A DNA stretch of 64,000 bases from JAJFKB01 sp965230515 (GTDB taxonomy: Bacteria; Pseudomonadota; Gammaproteobacteria; Pseudomonadales; IMCC2047), in NCBI GenBank assembly GCA_965230515.1, contig OZ246007.1, forward strand, positions 2,914,001 through 2,978,000, read 5' to 3'. Positions 44,158 to 53,605 of this stretch are shown one piece after another (positions within the stretch are counted from its first letter, which is position 1; every line of letters starts with the position of its first letter). Below the pieces are notes generated by a model that searched no databases, was not told the origin of the DNA, and saw nothing but the letters and a program-made list of their open reading frames with translations. A program made the position numbers and the translations under genes.

Positions 44158-45165
44158 TAAATACTCATGGGCTAACTTGCAGGCCATTTCAATAAACATG
44201 GGACCCAATTCCCGGGCAGCGGTGGTCTCGTTACGGGTGTGCGCCCAACCCAGATAAGTGAAACCACGTGCCAGTAAAAAAAGAGGCAAATAGCTTAACT
44301 GCTCATCGGGTAGACTCCGGTGTTCTCTGTAGCCCTCAATCAATGCTTCACGGGCGGTTTCATAATAGTCTTCATTGATAATAAAATAGAGGGCGGTCGC
44401 GAGTTCAAACAGGTGCCAGCCGAATCCTGCGTCATCAAAGTCGATAAGCCGAACATGATCGCCATCAATCATCAGGTTCTCCACCACAAAGTCCGCATGG
44501 ATCATGCTGTATTTATCCGGGGATTTTCCAAAGGACAGTAAGTCCCGGTGCACTTTATCGCGTGTCCGAAGTAATAGCTGGCGCTGTTCCTCATTGAGCA
44601 TTTCAAACTCCCAGAACGGCCCCCAAAAAGGCTTTTCGCCGGTAAGTCCGTCAGCATCCCAGGCATGGCGTGTAAACCCTTCCGGCAGTCGCCATGAAAC
44701 GGCTTGATTGTGCAGACGAGCGGCAACGGTACCAATGCGATGGTAGGTGCAATAAACCTTAGCGGGGTCTAACTGTCCCGCCTCGATAGAACCCATTGGC
44801 TCACCATCTACCCATTGAAACAGGTCTACCTGGCGGGGTTCGGGAATACCCTCGGCGCTCACTATAGTGAAAAATGCACCTGTAGGTGTGGGTACTACCG
44901 CCGGCACTTCGATGCCATATTGATCGAGTGCGTTGATCCACTCCAGTTCAGAGCGCAGTGATGCGTTCGAATGGTAGTTTGCCCTATGGATGCGCAAGGC
45001 GTAGCGTTCCCCGGTGTCGGTAATTACTTTAAAGACGGCATTTTCGCGGTATTTGATAAAGGAGAGTTCGCTGCCGTCCAATTCCCAGCTAGCTAATGCC
45101 CTGGATGCCAGATCCTGCATGCGAGCAATTTGTTTCGCGTCATCGAGCAGATAAAAGTCCGTCAT
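44137..45165 (-). CDS. APH-family small-molecule kinase (hydroxylysine/homoserine kinase-like)
   Basis: A 342-residue aminoglycoside-phosphotransferase-fold kinase. The catalytic loop is MIHADFVVENLMID (H-x-D-x4-N) and the metal motif is RLIDFDDAGFG. Such kinases phosphorylate hydroxyl groups of amino compounds. Its neighbour 15 bases upstream is a class III PLP enzyme of the phospho-lyase type. In animals an APH-type kinase and a class III phospho-lyase act in sequence on hydroxylysine, so a similar two-step phosphorylation and elimination is a plausible role. The substrate is unproven. Confidence 0.78.
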   Translation of the reverse strand: MTDFYLLDDAKQIARMQDLASRALASWELDGSELSFIKYRENAVFKVITDTGERYALRIHRANYHSNASLRSELEWINALDQYGIEVPAVVPTPTGAFFTIVSAEGIPEPRQVDLFQWVDGEPMGSIEAGQLDPAKVYCTYHRIGTVAARLHNQAVSWRLPEGFTRHAWDADGLTGEKPFWGPFWEFEMLNEEQRQLLLRTRDKVHRDLLSFGKSPDKYSMIHADFVVENLMIDGDHVRLIDFDDAGFGWHLFELATALYFIINEDYYETAREALIEGYREHRSLPDEQLSYLPLFLLARGFTYLGWAHTRNETTAARELGPMFIEMACKLAHEYLLNTRTL

Positions 45166-45180
45166 TGGTGATCCTCTCTG

Positions 45181-46491
45181 TTATAACGTCGCAAATGCAT
45201 GATCGAGGGTGGTGATCAGCAGATCGGCATTGTCTTTTGAGAAAATGAGCGGGGGACGCATTTTCAGAATGTTGTCATAGCGGCCTATCTTGCTGATCAA
45301 AATACCGTTTTCCCGCATCCTGTTGACCAGTTGTTTTGCTTCCGTGGTGGCTGGATCTTTGCTTTTGCGGTCCGTGACCATCTCTAAACCAAAGAACAGC
45401 CCACGGTTACGAACTTCTCCGATTAGCTCATATTTGCTTTGTAGCTGAATGAGGCCCTGAGTGACGTACTCACCAACCTCCGTGACATGTTGCAGTAAGT
45501 TTTCCTGGTCGAAGACATCCAGTACCGCCATGCCAACGGCACAGGATACCGGATTGCCGCCGAAGGTATTGAAGTACATGGCGGTGCTGGTAAATTCATC
45601 GACCAGATCCGCTCTGGCAACTACGCCGGAAATCGGGTGGCCGTTACCCATCGGTTTGCCCATAGTGACGATATCGGGGGTCACCTTGTCCCATTGATGG
45701 CTCCACATATGGGTGCCGGTACGGCCAAAACCGCCCTGAACTTCATCGGCAATATAAAGTCCACCGGCTTTTCTTACCCGCTTGACTGCTTCCTCCATAA
45801 ACCCGTTCGGGACATTGAGTAACCCTTCGTTGGCAAACTCTGGGCAGACCAGTATGCCCGCGAGTCCAATTCCGGCTTCGGTAAAGGAGTCGATTGCGCG
45901 TTGCACCTCATCGGCATAGGCCTGCGCCAGCGCGCTGTCCGCCAGTCCGTGCAGGCCACGGTAGGAATCCGGGATTGGTATTGCTCGGACATTTTTGGCA
46001 TGCATCGCATCCGGCATAAAACCGGTACCCAGTTCTGCTACCGCAGTTGTGTTACCGTGATAGGCAAAATCGGTTACGATGATGCCCATGCCTTTGGTAC
46101 AGTGTCTTGCCATCCGTAATGCGATTTCATTGGCTTCGCTTCCGGTGCAGGCGAACATGGCCATTGAAAGCGAGTCATCAAAGGTTGCGGTGAGCCGCTC
46201 TGCATAATTTACGATATTCTCGTGAAGGTAACGTGTATGAATGTTGAGCGTGCCAGCCTGACGGGTCAGCGCTTCCACCACATAGGGATTACAGTGTCCT
46301 ACCACGGGAACATTATTGTATACATCCAGGTAACGTTTCCCTTCTGCGTCAAATAGCCATACGCCTTCGCCCCGCACCAGATGCAAAGGCTGGTCATAAA
46401 ATAGTGGTGAGTGTTTGCCCAGCAACCGATAGCGGCGTGCCAATAGCTCTTCATTAGTCATAGAGGTGCTCCATGGTGTCTTTGCAATCAT
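45181..46491 (-). CDS. Class III PLP enzyme, phospho-lyase-like (aminotransferase fold)
   Basis: A 436-residue class III aminotransferase-fold protein. The N-terminal segments YLDVYNNVPVVGHCNPYV and LNIHTRYLHENIVNYAERL resemble the ethanolamine-phosphate and phosphohydroxylysine phospho-lyase group. The cofactor region is CTGSEANEIALR and ADEVQGGFGRTG, and the PLP lysine should be in VTMGKPMGNGHP. Adjacent to the APH-type kinase, it could eliminate phosphate from a phosphorylated amino alcohol or hydroxy amino acid. A plain omega-aminotransferase role cannot be excluded. Its start overlaps the SDR stop. Confidence 0.82.
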   Translation of the reverse strand: MIAKTPWSTSMTNEELLARRYRLLGKHSPLFYDQPLHLVRGEGVWLFDAEGKRYLDVYNNVPVVGHCNPYVVEALTRQAGTLNIHTRYLHENIVNYAERLTATFDDSLSMAMFACTGSEANEIALRMARHCTKGMGIIVTDFAYHGNTTAVAELGTGFMPDAMHAKNVRAIPIPDSYRGLHGLADSALAQAYADEVQRAIDSFTEAGIGLAGILVCPEFANEGLLNVPNGFMEEAVKRVRKAGGLYIADEVQGGFGRTGTHMWSHQWDKVTPDIVTMGKPMGNGHPISGVVARADLVDEFTSTAMYFNTFGGNPVSCAVGMAVLDVFDQENLLQHVTEVGEYVTQGLIQLQSKYELIGEVRNRGLFFGLEMVTDRKSKDPATTEAKQLVNRMRENGILISKIGRYDNILKMRPPLIFSKDNADLLITTLDHAFATL

Positions 46492-47297
46492 CTCGTTTCA
46501 GTATCTTTCGAATCGTAAAAATGCTGCATTACCACGGGGCTTTCCGGCAAGGTAGAACCACCGTCAACGACAATGGTTTGCCCGGTGATATATGAGGCCT
46601 CATCTGAAGCCAGGAAGAGCATGGTATTTGCGATATCCTCGGGCTTACCCAGTTTACCTTTGGGGATCATCGCTGCCATCTCGTCCAGTTCATGTTCGTC
46701 TGCCAGTAGCGACATTGCCTGAGTAAGGATATAACCGGGTTCAACGCCGTTTACTGTAATGTTTTCCCTTGCCAGCTCGATAGCTGCGGTTTTTATGAAA
46801 CCATTCATACCTGCTTTGGAGGCTGCATAATGTGCCGTAAGTGGCATTGCTACTGTCGGCCCGGTTACCGACGAGGTGTAGATAAGTCTGCCACCACCCT
46901 GTTTACGGAAATGGGGTATGGCGGCCTGTGCCAGCCAGAAAGCGGCTTTGAGATTGATGCTCAGTGTTGAGTCCAGTGCCTCTGGGGAGAGATTTTCAAC
47001 GCAATGCATGGGGAAAACCGCTGCGTTATGAACGGCAATATCCAACCGTCCATAGTGGGCGACAGATTGTGCAACCATCGTGTCTATATTTGTTTTTTGT
47101 TCGACATCCGTTTGAATCAGTATCGCGTCACCGCCTGCGGAGACGATATCATCAACCGTTTGCTGCCCGTTTTCTCTGGTGCGGGTTGCGACCACTATTT
47201 TTGCACCCGCTGACGCAAATACTTTGGCGATGCCTTCACCGATGCCCTGTCCGGCACCGGTGACAATTGCGACCTTCTGTTTCAGATTACCGATCAT
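46488..47297 (-). CDS. Short-chain dehydrogenase/reductase (SDR)
   Basis: A 269-residue classical SDR with the NAD(P)-binding motif VTGAGQGIGEGIAK, the HNAAVF strand, catalytic serine in IYTSSVTGP and YAASKAGM (Y-x3-K). It is first in a tight minus-strand group with the PLP enzyme (4-base overlap) and the kinase. It may oxidise or reduce the aldehyde or ketone produced by them, but the substrate is unknown. Confidence 0.85.
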   Translation of the reverse strand: MIGNLKQKVAIVTGAGQGIGEGIAKVFASAGAKIVVATRTRENGQQTVDDIVSAGGDAILIQTDVEQKTNIDTMVAQSVAHYGRLDIAVHNAAVFPMHCVENLSPEALDSTLSINLKAAFWLAQAAIPHFRKQGGGRLIYTSSVTGPTVAMPLTAHYAASKAGMNGFIKTAAIELARENITVNGVEPGYILTQAMSLLADEHELDEMAAMIPKGKLGKPEDIANTMLFLASDEASYITGQTIVVDGGSTLPESPVVMQHFYDSKDTETR

Positions 47298-47410
47298 TGT
47301 TGCGATCCTGTTTCTGTTTAGAGGTAGTAGCTCGCTATTATAATAACCATGGAAGGCTGTAAGAATCTATCAGCCAAATGGTTGAGCAGGTCTTTAAGCT
47401 GAGATGGCGT

Positions 47411-48124
47411 TTAGTTTTGAATGGATTTGAATATTTTGGACAACAGCTCGGTTCGCGAAGTGGATTCCGTTTTTTGAAAAATGTGCCAAAGGTGGGTTTT
47501 CACCGTTGGCAAACCCAGCGAAAGCTCGCTGGCAATTATTTTATTGCTTGCACCTGAAATGACCAGTTCCAGTACATCCAGTTCTCTGTTGGTGAGCTGA
47601 TATCGTTCCTGAATGGATTGTCGTTCGGAGAAACGTTTGGGAAGATAAACACAGTTAAGAGTGTATTCGAGGAAAGGTTGAATATTGCGTAGCAGGGTTA
47701 ATTCGGCATTATCAAACGCCCCTAGTGATTGATGGCGCAACATGCTCAGGACCGCGATAATTTCACCTTCGAAGCGAAAAAACATGTCCGCCACATAGCG
47801 ATGATCGTGGGGCTTCATGAATTCCTGGTAATAGGCAGACTGTTTTAGCAAAGTAGAGGAAACCTGAGAATCGATGGTGACCACCGTTTGGTCGGTTTTT
47901 GAAAACTTTTTGGGATTAAGTGGGTCGAGGTGACGAAACTTTTTCTGGTACTCTTTTTCTATATCGGGATCGAGGTTGTATAAGGCTACACCTATATGCC
48001 GCATATCTGCGTCGATCAGATAGAACGCGGATGAGGTCAGGTCAATGATTTTGCTGACAAGCTGCAAGCTCTCCCTTTGAAATTGATTGGGGAACTTGGA
48101 GTCAAGGCTGGAGGTGGGCTGCAT
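47411..48124 (-). CDS. LuxR-family transcriptional regulator
   Basis: A 237-residue protein. The C-terminal GerE-type helix-turn-helix is YQLTNRELDVLELVISGASN then KIIASELSLGLPTVKTHL. The N-terminal ~150 residues look like a GAF/PAS-type sensor (SSAFYLIDADMRHIGVALYN) and not a typical acyl-homoserine-lactone domain. It lies between the kinase/PLP/SDR group and the permease/hydrolase operon and could control either. Confidence 0.82.
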   Translation of the reverse strand: MQPTSSLDSKFPNQFQRESLQLVSKIIDLTSSAFYLIDADMRHIGVALYNLDPDIEKEYQKKFRHLDPLNPKKFSKTDQTVVTIDSQVSSTLLKQSAYYQEFMKPHDHRYVADMFFRFEGEIIAVLSMLRHQSLGAFDNAELTLLRNIQPFLEYTLNCVYLPKRFSERQSIQERYQLTNRELDVLELVISGASNKIIASELSLGLPTVKTHLWHIFQKTESTSRTELLSKIFKSIQN

Positions 48125-48385
48125 ATCTTCGGAGTTTTTTATTTCCTGCTATGCTGATGTAGCTGTAATTATAGGACTATTCCTGCCACTGCGATAGCTG
48201 TGCTTTTTAACTGACGTTGCTACCTGATGAGTCTCCCAGCGATATCCTGGAAAAATGGAATGTCCAAACGTATGATCGTTGGTTTTAAATATCTGCTGCG
48301 ATAGACAACCAGGAGATGAAGTATGGTGCCAGGTCCAATCCCCGATATAGATTCCGGGTTGAGACCTGACACCCTCCCTCCTGTT

Positions 48386-49549
48386 TTACAGTGCTTCCAG
48401 CTCTGTTTCTGTGCCGTCGTAGGCTTTTACTTTAGTCCCTGATAATGGTTCCCCACCTTCAGCGGTTACCCGATAGGTTTCCTGAAAGTAGAGTGAATGG
48501 GTTTTTTCCTTATTCATGATATGGGGGTGCATCGAGCAAACCATATTTTCCGGCAGGACGAAGTCAAACCCTTCACCTATACGAGGCATTTCGATCATGG
48601 TCATCCCGATGGAGTGCCCGCAGACGTGTCCGGAGACATAGCCGCGATCTTCGATCGGTTTCATGCACAGCTTATGTACTTCCTCCGCAGTGCGACCGGC
48701 TTTCATATGCTCGCGAGTCAGTTCGTGAAATTCGATGTGTGCATCCATCATATCTTTGGTGATGTCATCCATGCCGTTAGGGAATAGCGGGCGAGAATAC
48801 TCAACCCAGTGACCACCTTCGCCAGAAATCTCCAGGCCATACATCAGGCCATCAGTCGCCTCGACTTTACGCAGCGATGGGAAAATCATTTGTGGCTCCA
48901 GGGATCCATTCTTACCAATCTGGACCATGTCCATAGTATTACGTCGGCAGCCTGCTGTAGAAAATACGTCTTCAGCCACACCCATGAGTTCCGCTTCCGT
49001 TTTACCGGGCTCATAGGCTTTGATAACCTCCAGAACACCTGCTTTATTGATCTCCATGGAGTTACGTACGGACAGAATCTCTTCTTCAGATTTTTGCGCA
49101 CGTGCGTAATCAAAAGGAATTTCAAAATCGATAATGTCGAAACCTGCACCGGCGATTGCACTGTAATCGCGGACGTTAATGATGTACTCCAGTCCGTAGA
49201 TGCCTACTTTTTTTGCGCCCTTTCCTTTCAGGAAGTCTGCTATCCATTCACCGCAGTGAGGCGGGTACGCACGTTCTTCCAGAAAAGCCTCATTGTGGTC
49301 GCCCACCCAGAATGCTTCGCGAGGGCAGACCATCACAGGGTCAGCGTTTGGAGTGATCACAACATAGGCGTAGCGGTGCAGAATATGGAATCCGGCCAGG
49401 TAACGAACGGCACCTTCAAAACCTGAGTATTCGGAGCTGGAAACGACCAGTGCATCCAGACCATGCTCTTCCATCGCTTTGCGAACGTTATTGTAACGAC
49501 GATCAATTTCTGCCTGTGATGGGCTGAAACGATTTACATAATTAGTCAT
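48386..49549 (-). CDS. Creatinase/Xaa-Pro dipeptidase-fold (M24) protein lacking metal ligands
   Basis: A 387-residue pita-bread-fold protein with a creatinase N-terminal domain and a C-terminal M24 domain. In active metallopeptidases five residues bind two metals. Here the first pair falls in GLEISGEGGHWVEYSRPLF with no aspartates, and the last glutamates are replaced (MVCSMHPHI). Only the histidine of GHVCGHSIGM is kept. This matches metal-free hydrolases such as creatinase or ectoine-hydrolase-type enzymes that open C-N bonds. The ATG at 49549 is chosen; an upstream frame to 49618 adds unrelated residues. Confidence 0.82.
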   Translation of the reverse strand: MTNYVNRFSPSQAEIDRRYNNVRKAMEEHGLDALVVSSSEYSGFEGAVRYLAGFHILHRYAYVVITPNADPVMVCPREAFWVGDHNEAFLEERAYPPHCGEWIADFLKGKGAKKVGIYGLEYIINVRDYSAIAGAGFDIIDFEIPFDYARAQKSEEEILSVRNSMEINKAGVLEVIKAYEPGKTEAELMGVAEDVFSTAGCRRNTMDMVQIGKNGSLEPQMIFPSLRKVEATDGLMYGLEISGEGGHWVEYSRPLFPNGMDDITKDMMDAHIEFHELTREHMKAGRTAEEVHKLCMKPIEDRGYVSGHVCGHSIGMTMIEMPRIGEGFDFVLPENMVCSMHPHIMNKEKTHSLYFQETYRVTAEGGEPLSGTKVKAYDGTETELEAL

Positions 49550-49589
49550 ATTAAAAACCTCATTAAATATAAAATACAGAAATCTGTTT

Positions 49590-50504
49590 CTAGTCTTCCA
49601 GTGTCCAGGAAAACTCAACCGCTTTAATCATTTCGCCGACCGCTCTGTTCATCGGGCAGGGTACACCGGCTTTCTCACCCATCGCTGCGATACCCAGGTT
49701 AAGGGATTCGATTTCAGTGGGGCGTTGTGCTTCTATATCCTGCAGCATGCTGGGCTTGTGACGATAAGCCACTTCGCGACCATAATCGATCATCTCTTCA
49801 GGATCTTTTTCCAGTGTAATGCCCAGTGCTTTGGCAACCGCGATCCCTTCCTGGGCGACAGTGCTCATAACGTCTCGAACCTGGTCGCATGCGATGCCGT
49901 GTGGTAGACGAGTCAGTGCACCGATACCGTTTGACGCACAGTTGAAAATTACTTTAGTCCACATCGGGCCCCGTGGATCCTCTACAGCCAGAGTTTCCTG
50001 GCCGCCCCGTGTCAGTGCTTCCGCCAGTTTTTGGCACTCTTCAAAGGAGGCCGGCTTGTCGAGGAATGGTCCGATAGTGGTTAAGCCTTTGGTATCATGG
50101 TTGCACACGCCTGGACCGGTAATATGTCCGGCAGGGAAGGTAGTGCCCATGATTACTCGTGGTACGTATTCTGCGATAATTTCTTCACTTCCGACGCCGT
50201 TTTGCACCGAACAGACAGCACCATCCTTGAAGATATGAGCGACTGCTTCCATTGCTGAACGGGTATGCAGCGTTTTTGCAGCAATAATACCGAAATCACA
50301 AGGTGGAATTTCCTGGGCGTCTGCGCGGGCATTGATTTTTGCCACGAAATCGCTCTGGCCGGTTAATCTCAAGCCGTTTTCATTGATCGCATCAACATGT
50401 GCCTGAAAAGGGTCATATGCCCATACTTCAACATCATCTAGCTTGCCCAGATGTGCGGCAAACAGGCTGCCAATTGCGCCACAACCGATAATACATACTT
50501 TCAT
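49590..50504 (-). CDS. Ketopantoate reductase (PanE/ApbA)-family dehydrogenase
   Basis: A 304-residue NADP-dependent 2-oxo-acid reductase-like protein. It has the N-terminal GCGAIGSLFAAHLG fold, the NGVGSEEII motif, and MWTKVIFNCASNGIGALTRL with the catalytic lysine and asparagine. It is unlikely to be the vitamin-B5 enzyme because two homologous copies lie in tandem inside a catabolic-looking operon. It probably oxidises or reduces a hydroxy/oxo acid formed in the pathway. Confidence 0.82.
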   Translation of the reverse strand: MKVCIIGCGAIGSLFAAHLGKLDDVEVWAYDPFQAHVDAINENGLRLTGQSDFVAKINARADAQEIPPCDFGIIAAKTLHTRSAMEAVAHIFKDGAVCSVQNGVGSEEIIAEYVPRVIMGTTFPAGHITGPGVCNHDTKGLTTIGPFLDKPASFEECQKLAEALTRGGQETLAVEDPRGPMWTKVIFNCASNGIGALTRLPHGIACDQVRDVMSTVAQEGIAVAKALGITLEKDPEEMIDYGREVAYRHKPSMLQDIEAQRPTEIESLNLGIAAMGEKAGVPCPMNRAVGEMIKAVEFSWTLED

Positions 50505-50548
50505 TGTCGTTTCCTTTGAAATTAAATTGAGTTAGATATTCCGGGTTC

Positions 50549-51517
50549 CTAGTGGCTGGGTTCTTTTTGTGACCAGCTCAACTCTACGCCTTTTACCAGG
50601 CGGTACAGTGTTTCGTGATAAGGGGCGGGTACACCGACTTTCTTTGCTGCTCGAACAATGGAACCGGTGATCCAGTCTACTTCAGTCAGACTTTTGCTGC
50701 GAACATCATTAAGCATTGATGTGATATGCGCATATTCATCGCCGCCGCTGGTACCCTGGCTTACTGCTTTGACATTCATTTCCCAGGGGTTACCGCTAAG
50801 CTTTATTCCCTGTGCTTCTGCGATACGAATCCCTTCCATCATCATATCGTAAACCAGGTTACCAAGATCCTCTATATTATCCTGTTTTGCGTACGCCGGG
50901 ACATGAGGAAGGTTGGTGACCGCGGAAATGGCGTTGACCGCCGAGTTGAATATCAGCTTTGACCACAGGTGTGGGCGGAGATCTTCATAGGCTTCAGCGA
51001 TCAGCCCTGATTTGTTTATCAGCGCTTCGGCCTGTTTTACGAATTCGAAATCAGGGCCGCCGCCTTCCCAGGGGCCCATCCAGGTGGCTGTGTCCAGTTC
51101 ATACTCAACATGGGTATCTGAATGGCGTACACCGCTCATAAAGGTAACACCTGATATGATCGGCCAATCGCCATATTTACGAACGACCTCTTCACAGCCC
51201 AGGCCATTTTGTACCATCAGGATGGATGCGGTCGGGAAGTGGCCTTGCAGGCTTTTGGCGCTGGCTTCGACAGCATTGGTTTTGGTTGCAATAATAACCA
51301 GGTCAACATCACCCAGATCAGCAGGATTGGTCGATGCTGTCACCTTGGCATGCAGGTCGGATTTACCGCTGACCTTGAGGCCGTTTTCGTTCAGATCCTG
51401 AGCATGGTTTTCACGCCGTGTAAGCACACAGGTGTCTACCAGGGTACCCAGATGGCCGACAAAGAGACTGCCAATCGCACCGGCTCCAACAATACAAACT
51501 TTCTTGATTTCTTTCAT
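50549..51517 (-). CDS. Second ketopantoate reductase-family dehydrogenase
   Basis: A 322-residue paralogue of the preceding enzyme. It has GAGAIGSLFVGHLG, LMVQNGLGCEEVV, and HLWSKLIFNSAVNAISAVTN. The two differ clearly along their length, so they may act on different intermediates or form a heteromer. The spacing is 44 bases to the next gene and 52 bases from the permease gene, suggesting one transcript. Confidence 0.82.
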   Translation of the reverse strand: MKEIKKVCIVGAGAIGSLFVGHLGTLVDTCVLTRRENHAQDLNENGLKVSGKSDLHAKVTASTNPADLGDVDLVIIATKTNAVEASAKSLQGHFPTASILMVQNGLGCEEVVRKYGDWPIISGVTFMSGVRHSDTHVEYELDTATWMGPWEGGGPDFEFVKQAEALINKSGLIAEAYEDLRPHLWSKLIFNSAVNAISAVTNLPHVPAYAKQDNIEDLGNLVYDMMMEGIRIAEAQGIKLSGNPWEMNVKAVSQGTSGGDEYAHITSMLNDVRSKSLTEVDWITGSIVRAAKKVGVPAPYHETLYRLVKGVELSWSQKEPSH

Positions 51518-51569
51518 TTACAAATACCCAGTTAAATTTAAATTAAAAGTCAAAATTTAGTGTTCCGTG

Positions 51570-52991
51570 CTAACTGTCCAGAGCTTTAGGGCGCAACAGT
51601 ACCAGCCTTAGCAGCGGATAAAGTGTGGCGACACAGAATAGTGACGTAATTACTTCGATGGGAAGATAGGGCTTAAGCCAGTAATGCGCTGCTAACACAG
51701 CAGCAATAATGCTAATTACGCCAGACCAGTTGATTTTTTCCTGGATGGTTGCGGCTTTTTCCCTTTCCGTAAGCAGAGGTCTTACCCAGTAATAATCCAT
51801 AATAATGGTTCCCGCCAGAGAGCTGAGTAATACGCCCATCAGTTTAATCCAGCCCTCGACGAGTTCAAGGATGTGGCCGTAGAGCATTGCGAGAGCAATG
51901 ATGTTGGCCAGAATTACAAACGTCAGTCGCCCTGGTTTCCAGCGAAAAATGGCATCAAAAAGATTGGCCAGACAAAGCGAAGAGCTATAGCTGTTCAATA
52001 CCTGGGCCTTTCCTTGAGCGATAATCATCAGGATAAAGCCGATTACACCGGCGAAGACCATAAAGGTTGCCGCAATACTGTCGGGGTTCTGAAGTACTCG
52101 CTGGTGAGCTTCTGCAATGGTTATGCCCTCCTGTGCAACATAGAAATCGACCATGGCGCTGGCGCCTGCGTACATCAGTACACCCCCAATAATCATGGTG
52201 ACTAAAGATTGAAAGAAGATGCCAATGGTGACTGCCGCGCCAATATGTGCAGTGGATTTCCCGTAACGCCCGAAATCAGCAGTGTTTAGTGCCAGGGCGC
52301 AAGCCGGACCTACCAGTATGTTTACACCAAAGAAATATTTGTCGAGATCGCTGTTTATGCCCATTCGCTGAAGTGCATCTCCGGGGAGCTGGCTGGTGAA
52401 AAAGAGGGCATCGGATACTGATCGGCCGGAAGCGGCGATAATATCGACCATCACCCAGATGATCACCAGAATAAAGGCAATTACCATGATCGAGGAGAAG
52501 CGAGTGACCAGATTGAATCCGAAAGCGGTTAACAGGATCCAGCCCAAGGTTAGTCCGCCATAGATAAGAAGTCGGTAAAACAGTGTGTCGTCTATCTCAA
52601 AGAAAAAAAGAAAGCCGCGGTAAAGCAGAGCGTTTTCCAGCGCCAGAAAGCCGATAATCAGCAGACCAAAAATAACGGATGCCAGCGCCGAACCCTGTGT
52701 GCCGAGTCCGTACTTACGTGTGATGAGGGTGTTTGAATGGCCAGTAACGTAGGTTACCCGCGCTATGGCCCAGCCAATCAGATTGCCAATGACAAACGCC
52801 GTGATACCTGCGTAAAGAGCAATTTTGACGCCGGCAACAAAGCAGACCAAAGCACCAAAAAACAGCATGACCAGGGTGGTGACCAGGCCTGCCGTATTCC
52901 AGGTGATTTTAAGCCAGTCCTTGCGCACAGCCTCTGGCACACGCTCCAGCGCATGGTCCTCAATGGTGGTTGCAAGTGGTTCTGTTGGCAT
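51570..52991 (-). CDS. NCS1-family (cytosine/purine/hydantoin-type) permease
   Basis: A 473-residue membrane transporter of about 12 helices. The N-terminal cytoplasmic segment is followed by WNTAGLVTTLVMLFFGALV, GNLIGWAIARVTYVTGHSN and RKYGLGTQGSALAS, typical of CodB-like NCS1 symporters. Known substrates of the family include cytosine, uracil, allantoin, hydantoins and similar cyclic N-compounds. As first gene of the minus-strand operon with reductases and an M24 hydrolase, it most likely imports the pathway's substrate. Confidence 0.85.
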   Translation of the reverse strand: MPTEPLATTIEDHALERVPEAVRKDWLKITWNTAGLVTTLVMLFFGALVCFVAGVKIALYAGITAFVIGNLIGWAIARVTYVTGHSNTLITRKYGLGTQGSALASVIFGLLIIGFLALENALLYRGFLFFFEIDDTLFYRLLIYGGLTLGWILLTAFGFNLVTRFSSIMVIAFILVIIWVMVDIIAASGRSVSDALFFTSQLPGDALQRMGINSDLDKYFFGVNILVGPACALALNTADFGRYGKSTAHIGAAVTIGIFFQSLVTMIIGGVLMYAGASAMVDFYVAQEGITIAEAHQRVLQNPDSIAATFMVFAGVIGFILMIIAQGKAQVLNSYSSSLCLANLFDAIFRWKPGRLTFVILANIIALAMLYGHILELVEGWIKLMGVLLSSLAGTIIMDYYWVRPLLTEREKAATIQEKINWSGVISIIAAVLAAHYWLKPYLPIEVITSLFCVATLYPLLRLVLLRPKALDS

Positions 52992-53605
52992 CGTCTTGAT
53001 TCGTATTTATAAAGTTTTTAGGATGTTTGGCGATTCCGTTTGCTATCTACAATGAAAGCGGTCCTGTCCCGTGTCAACGCTTAATTGGGCTTTGCTGCCT
53101 GGTACACTGACAGTTTTCATATATCCTGCATAGTTAACCTTGAGATGATAATTAGCGCTAGCGAAAGTGTCTTGCCTGGGAATGCATAACTGGTTGACTT
53201 TGCGCGCAGGAAGCTTGAAAGACATTCAAATGGGGAGTTTAATAGTGTTTTCGGTATCACGTAAAGAGCAGCGTAGGTAGCCATGGCTTAATGCGCAGCG
53301 GCAGGTTGTTCTTTGGCGCGTTGGTGTCAGATTAATGCCCTAGTGTTTACGGGAAAAATACAGTGGCCTCAGCAAGTGATAAGTGGCACTGTTTTGTATC
53401 TGTATGTAGTCGAAGCGGTAGCAAGGAGCATAAGAATAATCACGGCGTGCACTGACAGTCAACGAGTTGCACGTTGGCAGGCAAGACAAAAAGCGTGCCT
53501 CAAATTAACATTCCCAACCCTAAAATTTTAATAATCAGTGATCAGCGAAATTTTGTTTGGAAACGTTGAGCGCAGTAATAGAATTCAATAATAGGAGAAC
53601 ACATA
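52992..53605. promoter_or_regulatory. Divergent control region between permease operon and F420-linked operon
   Basis: A 614-base gene-free region with start codons facing outward on both sides, so it must hold promoters for both directions. A TTGACA box on the minus strand (53077-53072) lies ~85 bases before the permease start, but its -10 partner is weak. Close to the plus-strand gene, AAAATTTTAATAATC and TTTTG runs surround TGATCAGCG. AGGAG (53593-53597) is the ribosome binding site of the next gene. A 72-codon frame at 53313-53531 resembles nothing and is not called. Confidence 0.5.

Noticed and set aside
53313..53531. 72-codon frame in the divergent control region
   Set aside because: No family resemblance, no good ribosome binding site, and it sits where promoters for both operons are expected.
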